From contig JACQYJ010000231.1 in the NCBI GenBank assembly GCA_016208525.1, positions 1 to 20,823 on the forward strand: a stretch of 20,823 bases of DNA, written 5' to 3'. The stretch comes from Deltaproteobacteria bacterium (GTDB lineage: Bacteria; Desulfobacterota; JAENJC01). Numbering within the stretch: position 1 is the stretch's first letter; each line of letters opens with the position of its first letter. Positions 14,167 through 20,823 of this stretch are shown here, one piece after another. The position numbers and the translations under genes are program-made. The notes below the pieces were generated by a model that was given only the letters and a program-made list of their open reading frames with translations, did not search any database and had not been told where the DNA came from.

Positions 14167-14763
14167 ATGCTTTATAATATAACAATTTCAGGCAAATGGA
14201 TGGATGGAAGCGAGTTCCTTTCAGTCTGTTCATCAGAGTTCTTAGATGCGCCTACCAGGATGTTGTTGCTGTCCGACGGTTCTCTTACGCTGCTGCTGAA
14301 CGCCTCTCTATTGTCATCTGTCGGATTGCAGAGGCTGCGGCAAGAGGAGGTAAATCTTGATAGGGATATGGCGGAATATATAGAGGCAGAGGCTGGACAG
14401 ACGGCGACAGATAGGGATGTCTGGCTCATGAATGGTGCGAAGCGGGTGGTATATGCAAACTCCATACTTCCCACATCCCTGATGAGGGATGATATATACA
14501 ACGAGATAGCGAGGGGGAATACTCCTATAGGGACCCTTCTCAGCGAGCAGAGCATCCTTACGCGGCGGGACAGGCTTCAGATCGGCAGGATAATGTCGGT
14601 TGCGATATGCAGGGAACTTGGACTTCCTGATGCCACTCTTTTATGGGCCCGCCGTTACAGGCTGCATGCGGAGGTAGGGTTCAAAGGGGCACTTATCGAG
14701 GTCTTTTCTCCAAAAATATTCGAGGGCACTCATGGAAAGGGAAAAGATCAGGGCCTTACTTGA
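14167..14763 (+). CDS. ubiC: Chorismate lyase (UbiC/DUF98-like)
   Basis: A 198-residue soluble protein of the UbiC/DUF98 superfamily. Telling stretches are VVYANSILPTSL, GNTPIGTLLSEQSILTRRDR (the chorismate-pocket Gly/Arg region) and LWARRYRLHAE, followed by LIEVFSP, where the conserved C-terminal Glu is expected. Chorismate lyase removes pyruvate from chorismate to give 4-hydroxybenzoate, the precursor of ubiquinone-type quinones. Its 3' end overlaps the ubiA start by 32 bases in another frame, showing tight translational coupling with the enzyme that uses its product. AAAGGTAAGG just before the ATG serves as ribosome site. Sequence similarity is moderate, but the coupling to ubiA makes the call strong. 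Confidence 0.82.
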   Translation: MLYNITISGKWMDGSEFLSVCSSEFLDAPTRMLLLSDGSLTLLLNASLLSSVGLQRLRQEEVNLDRDMAEYIEAEAGQTATDRDVWLMNGAKRVVYANSILPTSLMRDDIYNEIARGNTPIGTLLSEQSILTRRDRLQIGRIMSVAICRELGLPDATLLWARRYRLHAEVGFKGALIEVFSPKIFEGTHGKGKDQGLT

Positions 14764-15598
14764 TCTGATAAGGTTTGGCAGGCCTGTCGGAACATATCTG
14801 GTGTTATTCCCGACCCTATCGTCACTTTTTTTGGCAGGCAACGGCAGGCCGCCGTTAATGCTGATAGCTATCTTTTCTCTCGGCTCCTTCATAATGCGTA
14901 GCGCAGGGTGCGCCATCAATGACTTTGCAGACAGGGAGATTGATGGCAGGGTGGAGAGGACAAAGGGGCGTCCGCTGGCCTCCGGGAGCCTTACTGTAAA
15001 AGAGGCCCTGTACACCTTTATCCTGCTTTTCACAGTTGCCTTCATCCTTGCCCTGAGGCTAAACCGCCTTGCTTTTTATCTATGCTTCGCCGGGCTCTTC
15101 CTTGCCACATCATATCCCTTCATGAAGCGCTTTATTCAAATCCCGCAGGCCTTTATGGTGATCGCCTTCGGGTGGGGCGCAATCATTGCATGGGCCGCTG
15201 TCAGGGACAGGGTAGACATGCCGGCTGTCCTGATCTTCCTTGCTACAGCGCTTTGGGCAACTGGGTATGACACGATATATGCACTCCAGGATATGGCAGA
15301 CGACAGGCAGATTGGTGTAAGATCGTCGGCCATATTCTTTGGGAAACATGCTGTTACGGTTGTCTCTTCCCTTTATGCAGGTACTATGGCGCTGCTTCTT
15401 CTCCTTGGCGTCATATCCGAGCTCGGCGCTCTTTACTATACTTCCCTCGCTGCAATAGCCGCCATCTTCGTGTATCAGGTGATGAGCGTCAATGCCTCCC
15501 CTGACAGAGAAACAGTATTCAGAGCGTTCAAGAGCAATGTCAGGATAGGGGCGATACTACTGGCAGGGATAGTGTTCGATTTTATCCTGAAAGGGTAG
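14732..15598 (+). CDS. ubiA: 4-hydroxybenzoate polyprenyltransferase
   Basis: A 288-residue UbiA-family membrane prenyltransferase with about 8-9 hydrophobic helices. The first Asp motif is NDFADREID (residues 63-71), preceded by RSAGC. The second is LQDMADDRQIGVRS near 185-198. Both bind the Mg-diphosphate of the prenyl donor. It joins a polyprenyl chain to 4-hydroxybenzoate in the inner membrane, after the UbiC-like lyase it overlaps. Its last 27 codons lie inside a 163-bp direct repeat. This copy is the functional end, because the second copy at 16429 has a one-base deletion that breaks the frame. Products could be ubiquinone or another benzoate-derived quinone. Confidence 0.93.
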   Translation: MEREKIRALLDLIRFGRPVGTYLVLFPTLSSLFLAGNGRPPLMLIAIFSLGSFIMRSAGCAINDFADREIDGRVERTKGRPLASGSLTVKEALYTFILLFTVAFILALRLNRLAFYLCFAGLFLATSYPFMKRFIQIPQAFMVIAFGWGAIIAWAAVRDRVDMPAVLIFLATALWATGYDTIYALQDMADDRQIGVRSSAIFFGKHAVTVVSSLYAGTMALLLLLGVISELGALYYTSLAAIAAIFVYQVMSVNASPDRETVFRAFKSNVRIGAILLAGIVFDFILKG

Positions 15599-15680
15599 GG
15601 CGATATTATAGCGGCCCTTGATTTGAGTTGAGGAACCAGCGGTCAAGGACAATGTGTCTGGAAAACCATTTCGTGGCCAT
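15518..15680. repeat. 163-bp direct repeat, left copy
   Basis: Nearly identical to 16429-16590. The only difference is a run of four versus three Gs (15553 region), and weaker similarity continues about 10 bases past the right end (ctgtgtgaaa, with a 3-base gap). This copy contains the intact ubiA 3' end and, on the minus strand from 15606, a 25-codon remnant of the flavoprotein C-terminus. Together the two copies bracket a 748-bp insert with a toxin-antitoxin pair. Confidence 0.95.
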
Positions 15681-15737
15681 GCTGTGTGAAAAGGGTTGCG
15701 TCGCCTTTTTACCCTTTTTCCCGGTAGGTTTCTCGCC

Positions 15738-15808
15738 CTCTAATGCGGCTTGCGGCACTTTGCAAGGCGCATTAGAGTAAAGCGTCAATGTGGAGCGGCT
15801 TGTTAGGC
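15738..15808. other. Hairpin plus attC-like half site
   Basis: An inverted repeat (ctctaatgcg at 15738 and cgcattagag ending at 15777, inner ctt gc/gc aag pair, one mismatch) is followed by gttaggc at 15802-15808. Read on the minus strand it gives GCCTAACAAGCCGCTC just after the toxin stop, like the R'' end of an integron attC site. No matching RYYYAAC/GTTRRRY partner is visible, so a complete attC is not shown. Confidence 0.35.
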
Positions 15809-15821
15809 GGTGCTATGATTT

Positions 15822-16118
15822 TTACGGTAAATACCTGTCTATATCGAGAGAGCCGTGAAAGACTCCAAGGATGTCTATTCGGTCCGACCCTCGAATGAGA
15901 TAAGTAATGCGGTAGTGTCCATATAGTAAGATGCGGATGTCACCTTCCGGCTCGGACCTATATTTGTGGCCGATCTCTGGGAAATTAGAAAGTATCTGTG
16001 CTCTCTCATAGATACCTTCTACGACCGTGAATGCAGCCGTTGGATTGTCGGCGGCTATATAATCATGAATATCCTTAAGCCACCGCTCTGCTTCGTCAGT
16101 CCAGATTATTTTTGCCAT
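15822..16118 (-). CDS. ParE/RelE-superfamily toxin
   Basis: A 98-residue toxin of the ParE type. AKIIWTDEAERWLKDIHDYI is the typical first helix pair, LSNFPEIGHKY the central turn, and IRILLYGHYRITYLI followed by IDILGVFHGSLD the C-terminal strands. ParE toxins poison gyrase and RelE toxins cut mRNA at the ribosome; the sequence favours the ParE/plasmid-stabilisation group, but the target is not certain. Its start lies 13 bases inside the upstream antitoxin gene, so the pair is translationally coupled. It belongs to the 748-bp insert between the duplicated ubiA/flavoprotein junctions. Confidence 0.88.
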   Translation of the reverse strand: MAKIIWTDEAERWLKDIHDYIAADNPTAAFTVVEGIYERAQILSNFPEIGHKYRSEPEGDIRILLYGHYRITYLIRGSDRIDILGVFHGSLDIDRYLP

Positions 16119-16297
16119 GTCCGGATCCGATGCCGCATATCCTCATTAGAAATTACTCGGCCACTGCGCGAATCATCCAAGCCGCGTTCAACCATGTGCT
16201 CGAAGGCGAGTTCACGAATAATTTCTTCATATGAAGCATCGTCCGGTTGTTCTTGAATTACTTCCGACATTCGTGTTTTTACTGTTACTGATAACAT
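16106..16297 (-). CDS. Antitoxin of the ParE-type pair
   Basis: A 63-residue acidic helical protein (MLSVTVKTRMSEVI, then SYEEIIRELAFEHMVERGL and SNEDMRHRIRTWQK). It lies directly upstream of the toxin and overlaps it by 13 bases, the classic order. A longer frame begins at 16348, but the ATG at 16297 has a strong AGGAGGT 6 bases upstream, so I use that. I do not see a standard DNA-binding fold, so the antitoxin family is unnamed. On the minus strand TTGATT and TAATCT, 17 bases apart near 16320-16350, may be its promoter. Confidence 0.78.
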   Translation of the reverse strand: MLSVTVKTRMSEVIQEQPDDASYEEIIRELAFEHMVERGLDDSRSGRVISNEDMRHRIRTWQK

Positions 16298-16395
16298 TGT
16301 AGACCTCCTATACTTAGGAAGATTACCAAAAGAGAATGAGAAAATCAATTATGGAGATTGATGGTGTTTCGCAAAAAACTGATTTTTCAAGACCC

Positions 16396-16429
16396 GGCCC
16401 CCAAATTTTTCTGGCCCCCAAATTTTTCT
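16396..16429 (+). repeat. 17-bp tandem duplication at the insert border
   Basis: The 17-base unit ggcccccaaatttttct occurs twice head to tail and abuts the right copy of the 163-bp repeat exactly. This marks the right junction of the toxin-antitoxin insert. Bases 16349-16395 hold no recognised feature apart from the possible promoter. Confidence 0.85.
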
Positions 16430-16590
16430 TCAGAGCGTTCAAGAGCAATGTCAGGATAGGGCGATACTACTGGCAGGGATAGTGTTCGATTTTATCCTGA
16501 AAGGGTAGGGCGATATTATAGCGGCCCTTGATTTGAGTTGAGGAACCAGCGGTCAAGGACAATGTGTCTGGAAAACCATTTCGTGGCCAT
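16429..16590. repeat. 163-bp direct repeat, right copy
   Basis: Matches 15518-15680 with one missing G. It carries a dead copy of the last ubiA codons, frameshifted by the missing G, and the true C-terminal codons of the flavoprotein gene (stop at 16516). Removing the insert together with one repeat copy would restore a simple convergent ubiA/flavoprotein junction with about 17 bases between the two stops. Confidence 0.95.
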
Positions 16591-17625
16591 AAGCCTGTGT
16601 GAAATCGTTTTTTTTAGGGCTTCTGGGAAGAGAGCTAAGGAATTGCCGGGATTAAATCTGCCTAAGCGTTTTTCCAGGAGCTCCGGATAAAGCTGGAGTC
16701 GTTCTTTTTTATAGTTTCCAACTGCGGCAATAATCACGTCTGCAGCTATTAAGCCTGATTCAATAGCCGGTCTTATTCCCTCCCCGCTTTTTGGATGCGC
16801 CAGGCCGGCTGCATCGCCTACCAGCATAACCCCGTCTTCAACTATATTACGTGAGGTCGGCGGATACAGCATATAGGCATGCCCTTTAAAGTCAGGAGGT
16901 ATATTCGAGACCTTGCCTTGCTTAATCAATAAACGACTGAAAGATTCGACGTGATCTGATATTCCCACTTTATCTTCACGTCCAAGGCCTATATTCAAAA
17001 AGCTACCCTTCCTGAAACACCATCCATAACCTTTCAGGTCGTCACAAAAGAAAAGTTCCGGTATATCAGGCCTTATGCCGCACTCTCTCTCCTGTTTATG
17101 ATCCATTTCAAACTCGATCTCCTTTGCTACGACAACTCGTCCGTTTTTGACGTTACCTGAATTTATCAATCTCGACACAGGACAGAAATGTCCGCCTGCG
17201 CCGATGATAAGAGGAGTTATGATAATATTGTTAAGAATCCAGTGATTATCGTGACGGCTGATTGTCTTAAGGGATTCACCAAGTTGAAGCCTTGCTCCGG
17301 AGCGATGTAGAAGATAATGGTCGAATTCGGACCTGCGAATGCCATAGCTGACCGTTTCTCCATATTCGTTTAGTATCCCTGTTCCCCCCACCATGCCGGT
17401 CCGAAAACCGGTAATATGCTGTAATACCCTTTTCTTACTGTACTCATCAGGATCTATTTGCAGGGTCTTAAAAACCGGAGGAGTGACCCATCCGGCGCAG
17501 ACCTTGTCTCTGGGAAAGTCGCTTTTATCGATAATAAGGACATCCAGGCCGGAACCTCGGAGCTTCCAGGCCAATGATGAACCTGCAGGCCCCCCTCCGA
17601 CTATCAGTACGTCGCATGATTCCAT
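16516..17625 (-). CDS. FAD-dependent oxidoreductase, geranylgeranyl reductase family
   Basis: A 369-residue flavoprotein of the geranylgeranyl reductase/UbiH-like class. The ADP-binding loop GGGPAG is at 10-15 (CDVLIVGGGPAGSSLAWKL), followed by FPRDKVCAGWVTPPV, the family's K-x-C-G-like stretch. The second FAD motif is VMLVGDAAGLAHPKSGEGI near 265. Family members reduce isoprenoid double bonds or hydroxylate quinone rings; the sequence alone does not decide. Convergent placement next to ubiC-ubiA suggests quinone or isoprenoid-lipid work. The ATG has GGAG 5 bases upstream. The C-terminal 25 codons are duplicated at 15606-15680 because of the 163-bp repeat. It probably forms one minus-strand unit with the downstream-lying cfa gene (17770), separated by a hairpin repeat. 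Confidence 0.85.
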   Translation of the reverse strand: MESCDVLIVGGGPAGSSLAWKLRGSGLDVLIIDKSDFPRDKVCAGWVTPPVFKTLQIDPDEYSKKRVLQHITGFRTGMVGGTGILNEYGETVSYGIRRSEFDHYLLHRSGARLQLGESLKTISRHDNHWILNNIIITPLIIGAGGHFCPVSRLINSGNVKNGRVVVAKEIEFEMDHKQERECGIRPDIPELFFCDDLKGYGWCFRKGSFLNIGLGREDKVGISDHVESFSRLLIKQGKVSNIPPDFKGHAYMLYPPTSRNIVEDGVMLVGDAAGLAHPKSGEGIRPAIESGLIAADVIIAAVGNYKKERLQLYPELLEKRLGRFNPGNSLALFPEALKKTISHRLMATKWFSRHIVLDRWFLNSNQGPL

Positions 17626-17666
17626 ATCGCTCCATTGCTCTAAACAAAAAACTAAGGACTTTATTG

Positions 17667-17742
17667 TCCACAGATTTCACAGATTCCGCAGATTAAAGCT
17701 TTAGGCCTCAAAAAATCTGTGCAATCTGTGTCATCTGTGGAT
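17667..17742. repeat. Hairpin repeat, cacagatt type
   Basis: The left arm reiterates tccacagatttcacagattc and the right arm (aatctgtgcaatctgtgtca, ending tctgtgga) is its near-complement, around an A/T-rich centre. It lies between the flavoprotein and the cyclopropane synthase genes, with the same architecture as the gacgcaaag-type hairpins but a different sequence. Confidence 0.8.
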
Positions 17743-17769
17743 AGTCATTGGATTTTAGAATATTCGGAA

Positions 17770-19011
17770 CTATGCATACTGGTGCCATCTCGTCCAGGGA
17801 AAATCACTCTTCTCCGGGTGAGCAAAAAGGACCTGAAAGAGTTGCAGGGTGCCGGCAGTAAAACCTGCTATAGACCCGGCAAGATAAAGCCGCCATGCCC
17901 TGGTGAACCGTTGATCATACAGTTTGTCAACCTGGCAACTGGCCTCTTCAAACCTCTCCAGCCAGTGCTTCAGAGTTTTTGCATAGTGTAAGCGGAGGTT
18001 TTCCACATCGGTGACAGAAAACCCCCACGGCTCAAAGATCTCCATCATCTCCCTCAGGGTTGGCGGATAGGCGCCGGGAAATATCCTTTTTTCTATCCAT
18101 GGGTCCATCGGCTCCGCCTTACTCCTTCCGATAGAATGAATCAAGCCGCGCCCGTTTTTCTTCAGCCAGCATTTTATGACCCTCCCAAGTTCCCGGTAAT
18201 TGCTTGTGCCAACATGTTCCAGCATCCCCACTGATACAAAGGCATCAAATCTCTCTGATATGTTCCTGTAATCATCTTCAATATACTCGACTCTCTCACT
18301 GAGCCCTAATGCCTGTGCTCGTTCCCTTGCAAAAAGAATCTGCTGGCGGGAGATATTAAAGGCCTTAACCTTGACGCCGTAGCGCTTTGCCATATGGAGT
18401 GAAAGCCCACCCCAGCCGCAGCCCGCCTCTACCACAGTCTCTCCAGGCTTTAGCTGAAGCTTGCGGCTTACATGATCCATCTTTGCAACCTGGGCCTCTT
18501 CCAGAGTCATATTGGCTGAGGCAAAGTACGCGCATGTGTACTGCATGTTTTCATCGAGCCACAGCCTGTAAAAGGGATTCCCTATGTCGTAATGGTGGTG
18601 AATATTTTCCCTGGAGCCGGAAAGAGAGTTGACGCGTGGCCTGTTGATTATCCTGGATACCCTGCCCGTGATAGAGTCGTCCTGTGATGCTTGATATATG
18701 GCCCTGTAGACCGATTCCAATAACTCGACCAGATTCCCATCTATCTCTATCTTGCCTTCAGCGTAAGCATCTCCAAAATGCAGGTTTGGGTTGGCTAAGA
18801 GTTTTAACAGAGTTTTACGGTTGCGAATAATGATTCTGCCTACAGGCCTGTCGTGGCCGGAGGAGATTTCTTCGCCACTCCATAAAACAAATTTGATCGG
18901 AGGCCTTCCCATACGATCCAGCATCCTGAGAAGAAGCCATTTTTCAATACCGTAGGCCCTCTCCCTGGCAGTCAGTGTCCCCAACTCTTTGTTTATAAGG
19001 ACGTTGTTCAT
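17770..19011 (-). CDS. cfa: Cyclopropane-fatty-acyl-phospholipid synthase
   Basis: A 413-residue SAM-dependent enzyme that adds a methylene bridge to unsaturated acyl chains of membrane phospholipids. Residues 1-130 are the lipid-recruiting N-terminal domain. Then come IHHHYDIGNPFY (137-148) and the lipid-site stretch MQYTCAYF (156-163). The SAM loop EAGCGWGG is at 195-202 and DAFVSVGMLEHVG near 290. GTG at 19083 would add 24 residues, but the ATG at 19011 is chosen. It has an AGGAAGGAG purine run immediately upstream, and a promoter overlapping the GTG (below) would start transcription after it. It uses SAM like the radical SAM enzyme, but no joint control is seen. Confidence 0.93.
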   Translation of the reverse strand: MNNVLINKELGTLTARERAYGIEKWLLLRMLDRMGRPPIKFVLWSGEEISSGHDRPVGRIIIRNRKTLLKLLANPNLHFGDAYAEGKIEIDGNLVELLESVYRAIYQASQDDSITGRVSRIINRPRVNSLSGSRENIHHHYDIGNPFYRLWLDENMQYTCAYFASANMTLEEAQVAKMDHVSRKLQLKPGETVVEAGCGWGGLSLHMAKRYGVKVKAFNISRQQILFARERAQALGLSERVEYIEDDYRNISERFDAFVSVGMLEHVGTSNYRELGRVIKCWLKKNGRGLIHSIGRSKAEPMDPWIEKRIFPGAYPPTLREMMEIFEPWGFSVTDVENLRLHYAKTLKHWLERFEEASCQVDKLYDQRFTRAWRLYLAGSIAGFTAGTLQLFQVLFAHPEKSDFPWTRWHQYA

Positions 19012-19072
19012 CTCCTTCCTTCCTTCCTTGCTCCCAAAGAATAGTCCATGCCAATCAGTATAGTTATTTGTA

Positions 19073-19100
19073 AGTTTAAGCACATTTTTAAAATTGTCAA
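19073..19100 (-). promoter_or_regulatory. Promoter candidate for cfa
   Basis: On the minus strand a perfect TTGACA (19095-19100) is followed after 16 bases by TAAACT (19073-19078). Initiation near 19065 leaves about 55 bases of leader before the ATG at 19011 and excludes the GTG at 19083 as a start. Confidence 0.5.
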
Positions 19101-19464
19101 ATAACTAATAGTAACTATTCAGGTTGTAGGGCGAATATGCCAGGAATTTAATCAAAACCCAATTTTCTCGAAAAGGCGCAAAGACGCAAAGAAAGGATGA
19201 ATATAGAAAAAGCAGTTAACCATGGATATTACAGAGAAAAACAAGAACATGATATTGATATCCGCTACACCAATGTGGTGAAGACTTTTGTAAAAAGTAT
19301 TGCTTGATTTTCTTAATTTGTGCCTCTGCTACTGCTCCATTGCTGTCTATGACGTTTGCTGTTATTGGATTGATGAGGGACGCTTCCCATATTCTTGACA
19401 GAAAACCCTTTACACCGCTATCTGCAAATCAATCCTGTCAAAACTTATAATGGCTAATGAGCAT
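19101..19464. other. Gene-poor intergenic stretch with repeat scraps
   Basis: No credible gene of normal size. It holds one lone arm of the gacgcaaag repeat (19174-19195), a 36-codon frame on the plus strand (19197-19307, starts MNIEKAVNHGYYREKQ) that begins right after the arm's AAAGG, and an open but startless minus-strand frame at about 19226-19425 whose peptide includes LSRIWEASLINPITANVIDS. Neither is recognised. The left 34-bp direct repeat is at 19407. Confidence 0.4.
19407..19440. repeat. 34-bp direct repeat, left copy
   Basis: Identical to 20086-20119 over 34 bases (begins cctttacaccgctatctg, ends caatcctgtca). The two copies bracket the YafQ-DinJ pair, and the right one lies next to the transposase 3' end. 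Confidence 0.9.
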
Positions 19465-19743
19465 TTATTCAAAAATATCTGCGTGACTGCCTGTTCTTGC
19501 AAAGGTTATAGATTTGTCTTTTGTGTTTATTTTGTAGACTACCAGCCAGTCTGGTTCTATATGACAATCCTTATACCCTTCATAGTTGCCTGTCAGTTTG
19601 TGGTCTTTGTGGCGGGGTTCAAGAGGCTCGCCATTTATGAGTTTCCTAATAATACCCTTTAGTTTCCCCATGTCATGACTGCCTGATCGTTCAAGCCTTT
19701 TAACATCCTTATTGAATTGTCTGGTATATTTCGGCTGATACAT
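19465..19743 (-). CDS. yafQ: YafQ-family mRNA interferase toxin
   Basis: A 92-residue RelE-superfamily toxin of the YafQ type. YTRQFNKDVKRLERSG is the N-terminal helix. HKLTGNYEGYKDCHIEPDW carries the conserved catalytic-region histidines and acidic residues, and ITFARTGSHADIF is the characteristic C-terminus. YafQ cleaves mRNA in the ribosome. Its ATG is 6 bases after the antitoxin stop, in the usual antitoxin-toxin order. It lies within the segment between the two 34-bp direct repeats. The call is firm. Confidence 0.92.
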   Translation of the reverse strand: MYQPKYTRQFNKDVKRLERSGSHDMGKLKGIIRKLINGEPLEPRHKDHKLTGNYEGYKDCHIEPDWLVVYKINTKDKSITFARTGSHADIFE

Positions 19744-19749
19744 TTTATC

Positions 19750-20010
19750 CTATATGCCTAACTTCTTAAACATATCATCAGCGTCCCTGCACTCTGTCAG
19801 GCGCTTCCCTTCCTCTGCATCTTTCATAGCATTTAGCGTTGTCTTGTTTGGTATCTTTACCTCAAAGGGCAAGCCTTTCTGCAGTCTTACCTGTGAAAGA
19901 AAAATATTGACAGCCTCTGTTATGGATATGCCTAACCTCTTTAACACCTTCTCCGTCTCTTTCTTTAATTCAGGCTCTACCCTTGCTATTACCGTTGCAG
20001 TCTTTGCCAT
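19750..20010 (-). CDS. dinJ: RelB/DinJ-family antitoxin
   Basis: An 86-residue antitoxin with the ribbon-helix-helix N-terminus typical of RelB/DinJ (MAKTATVIARVEPELKKE, then LGISITEAVNIFLSQV). A C-terminal tail (DADDMFKKLGI) should wrap the toxin. It blocks YafQ and usually represses the operon. A GTG three codons upstream is in frame, but the ATG has GGAGGTG 7 bases before it, so the ATG is used. It precedes yafQ with a 6-base gap. Confidence 0.9.
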   Translation of the reverse strand: MAKTATVIARVEPELKKETEKVLKRLGISITEAVNIFLSQVRLQKGLPFEVKIPNKTTLNAMKDAEEGKRLTECRDADDMFKKLGI

Positions 20011-20085
20011 AAAAAACACCTCCGATATATTATTGCAAAAAGTGTATCACATAGAGAATACAAAGGCAAAGAGATAATTGCCATG

Positions 20086-20119
20086 CCTTTACACCGCTAT
20101 CTGCAAATCAATCCTGTCA
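20086..20119. repeat. 34-bp direct repeat, right copy
   Basis: Second copy of 19407-19440. The next 60 bases up to the transposase stop include gttgtcaatagg and cctggcaacg, which could be part of the element's terminal repeat, but the IS end is not proven. Confidence 0.9.
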
Positions 20120-20182
20120 TAGCCAATAAATTGGTAGCGTTGTCAATAGGAGACCTGGCAACGTCCTCCCTTTTTTTAAAGT

Positions 20183-20823
20183 TCAAGCATCAAAACCGTT
20201 ATAGTAATATGCAAGTCGTACCTTCGTGACATTTAGACCGCCGTCAACGCTCCACTTGCCGACATTGATCCTCATGTTCACTGTTTTGAAAACTCTCTCC
20301 ACCCTGCTTGTCGTTTTTCCATGCAGCCTGTTGTTTATGGCGGTGAACATATCGCCTTTGGCATTTTCAAGATATTCCACCGTAGCCTTGTATTCTCTAT
20401 CCCTGCAATACTCTATTACCTTCGTTAGACGCTCATTCTTGGATACAACCATCGCTTTTATTGTCTCTTCACAGTATACCAGGGGGCGTATGGCGCATAT
20501 CTCCAAAACCTCGCTCATTACATAAAGCCATTCCTTGCTCTTCCGTTTAACCTTGTCTTTGTCCTTCCAGAGCGTATATTTCAGTTGATGAGGTATATGC
20601 CAAAGGCAGCGCTGAAACAAGACGGAAACCTTTCCCTTTAAACTGTCGAATATAGATGTGTCTCCGTCTGTAATCAGCAGAAACTTCCTGAAACTCTTAA
20701 AAACCTCCATGCTGCCCTTAAAAAGCCTTTGCCAGTTGCCATTGTAATTGCCTATGGCAACCCCGGCAACCCTTATCCCTCCACCCTTCTTGTACTGAAC
20801 AAACACCTTTAGTTCCTTGCCGT
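20183..20823 (-). mobile_element. DDE transposase, mutator/IS256-like (ISH6-like?), 5' end outside window
   Basis: A frame of about 213 codons runs to the window edge, so the N-terminus is missing. LLITDGDTSIFDSLKGK carries a catalytic Asp. CLWHIPHQLKYTLW gives the C-x2-H motif of mutator-type transposases. The last catalytic residue is probably the Glu of TTSRVERVFKTVN. The end WSVDGGLNVTKVRLAYYYNG is conserved in archaeal/bacterial ISH6-like elements as I recall them, but the exact IS family should be treated as open. It looks intact as far as visible. It lies next to a toxin-antitoxin pair and a 34-bp direct repeat, marking the right end as a mobile zone. Confidence 0.8.

Noticed and set aside
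15606..15788. 60-codon minus-strand open frame ending like the flavoprotein
   Set aside because: Its C-terminus is the duplicated flavoprotein end in the left direct repeat; the rest comes from the insert. It is a remnant, not a gene.
17719..17991. 90-codon plus-strand open frame
   Set aside because: It begins in a hairpin repeat and then lies antisense to the well-supported cfa gene.

Overview
This window looks like part of a bacterial chromosome, probably from an anaerobic or microaerophilic lineage of the Nitrospirota/Desulfobacterota kind. That placement is an inference: it rests on the PxxKW cysteine-rich protein, the siroheme sulfite reductase used for assimilation, the sulfur-carrier genes, and hairpin repeats in almost every intergenic gap. 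No rRNA, tRNA or CRISPR array is seen.

Left part (1-3.6 kb): the 3' end of glmS on the plus strand faces a small PxxKW cysteine-rich protein gene on the minus strand across a shared hairpin terminator. A TPR-rich, secreted lytic transglycosylase follows on the minus strand.

Centre (3.76-13.9 kb): this is the most interesting part. A strong promoter leads into a SAM-I riboswitch with its own terminator. A long plus-strand gene train follows: a ThiS-like sulfur carrier, a CysK-type cysteine synthase, a MoeB/ThiF E1-like enzyme, a threonine synthase-like PLP enzyme, a siroheme sulfite reductase with two ferredoxin clusters, a TusA-like protein, a MoaD-NIL fusion, and a second MoeB/ThiF paralogue. 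I read it as a sulfur assimilation island. Sulfite would be reduced to sulfide, loaded as a thiocarboxylate on carrier proteins by E1-like enzymes, and delivered to PLP enzymes to make cysteine and perhaps homocysteine. SAM would repress the whole set. Downstream on the same strand are a radical SAM enzyme with unusual cysteine spacing, a DASS/SLC13 anion transporter and a small UspA-like protein.

Right part (14.1-19 kb): a UbiC-like chorismate lyase overlaps a UbiA prenyltransferase (quinone head-group steps). Convergent to these are a geranylgeranyl-reductase-type flavoprotein and a cyclopropane-fatty-acid synthase on the minus strand. A ParE-type toxin-antitoxin pair sits exactly between the convergent ubiA and flavoprotein genes, flanked by a 163-bp near-perfect direct repeat that leaves both genes intact.

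Right end (19.1-20.8 kb): a mobile zone with a YafQ/DinJ toxin-antitoxin pair between two 34-bp direct repeats, then a mutator-type DDE transposase cut by the window edge.

Positions of short sites may be off by one base because they were counted by eye.
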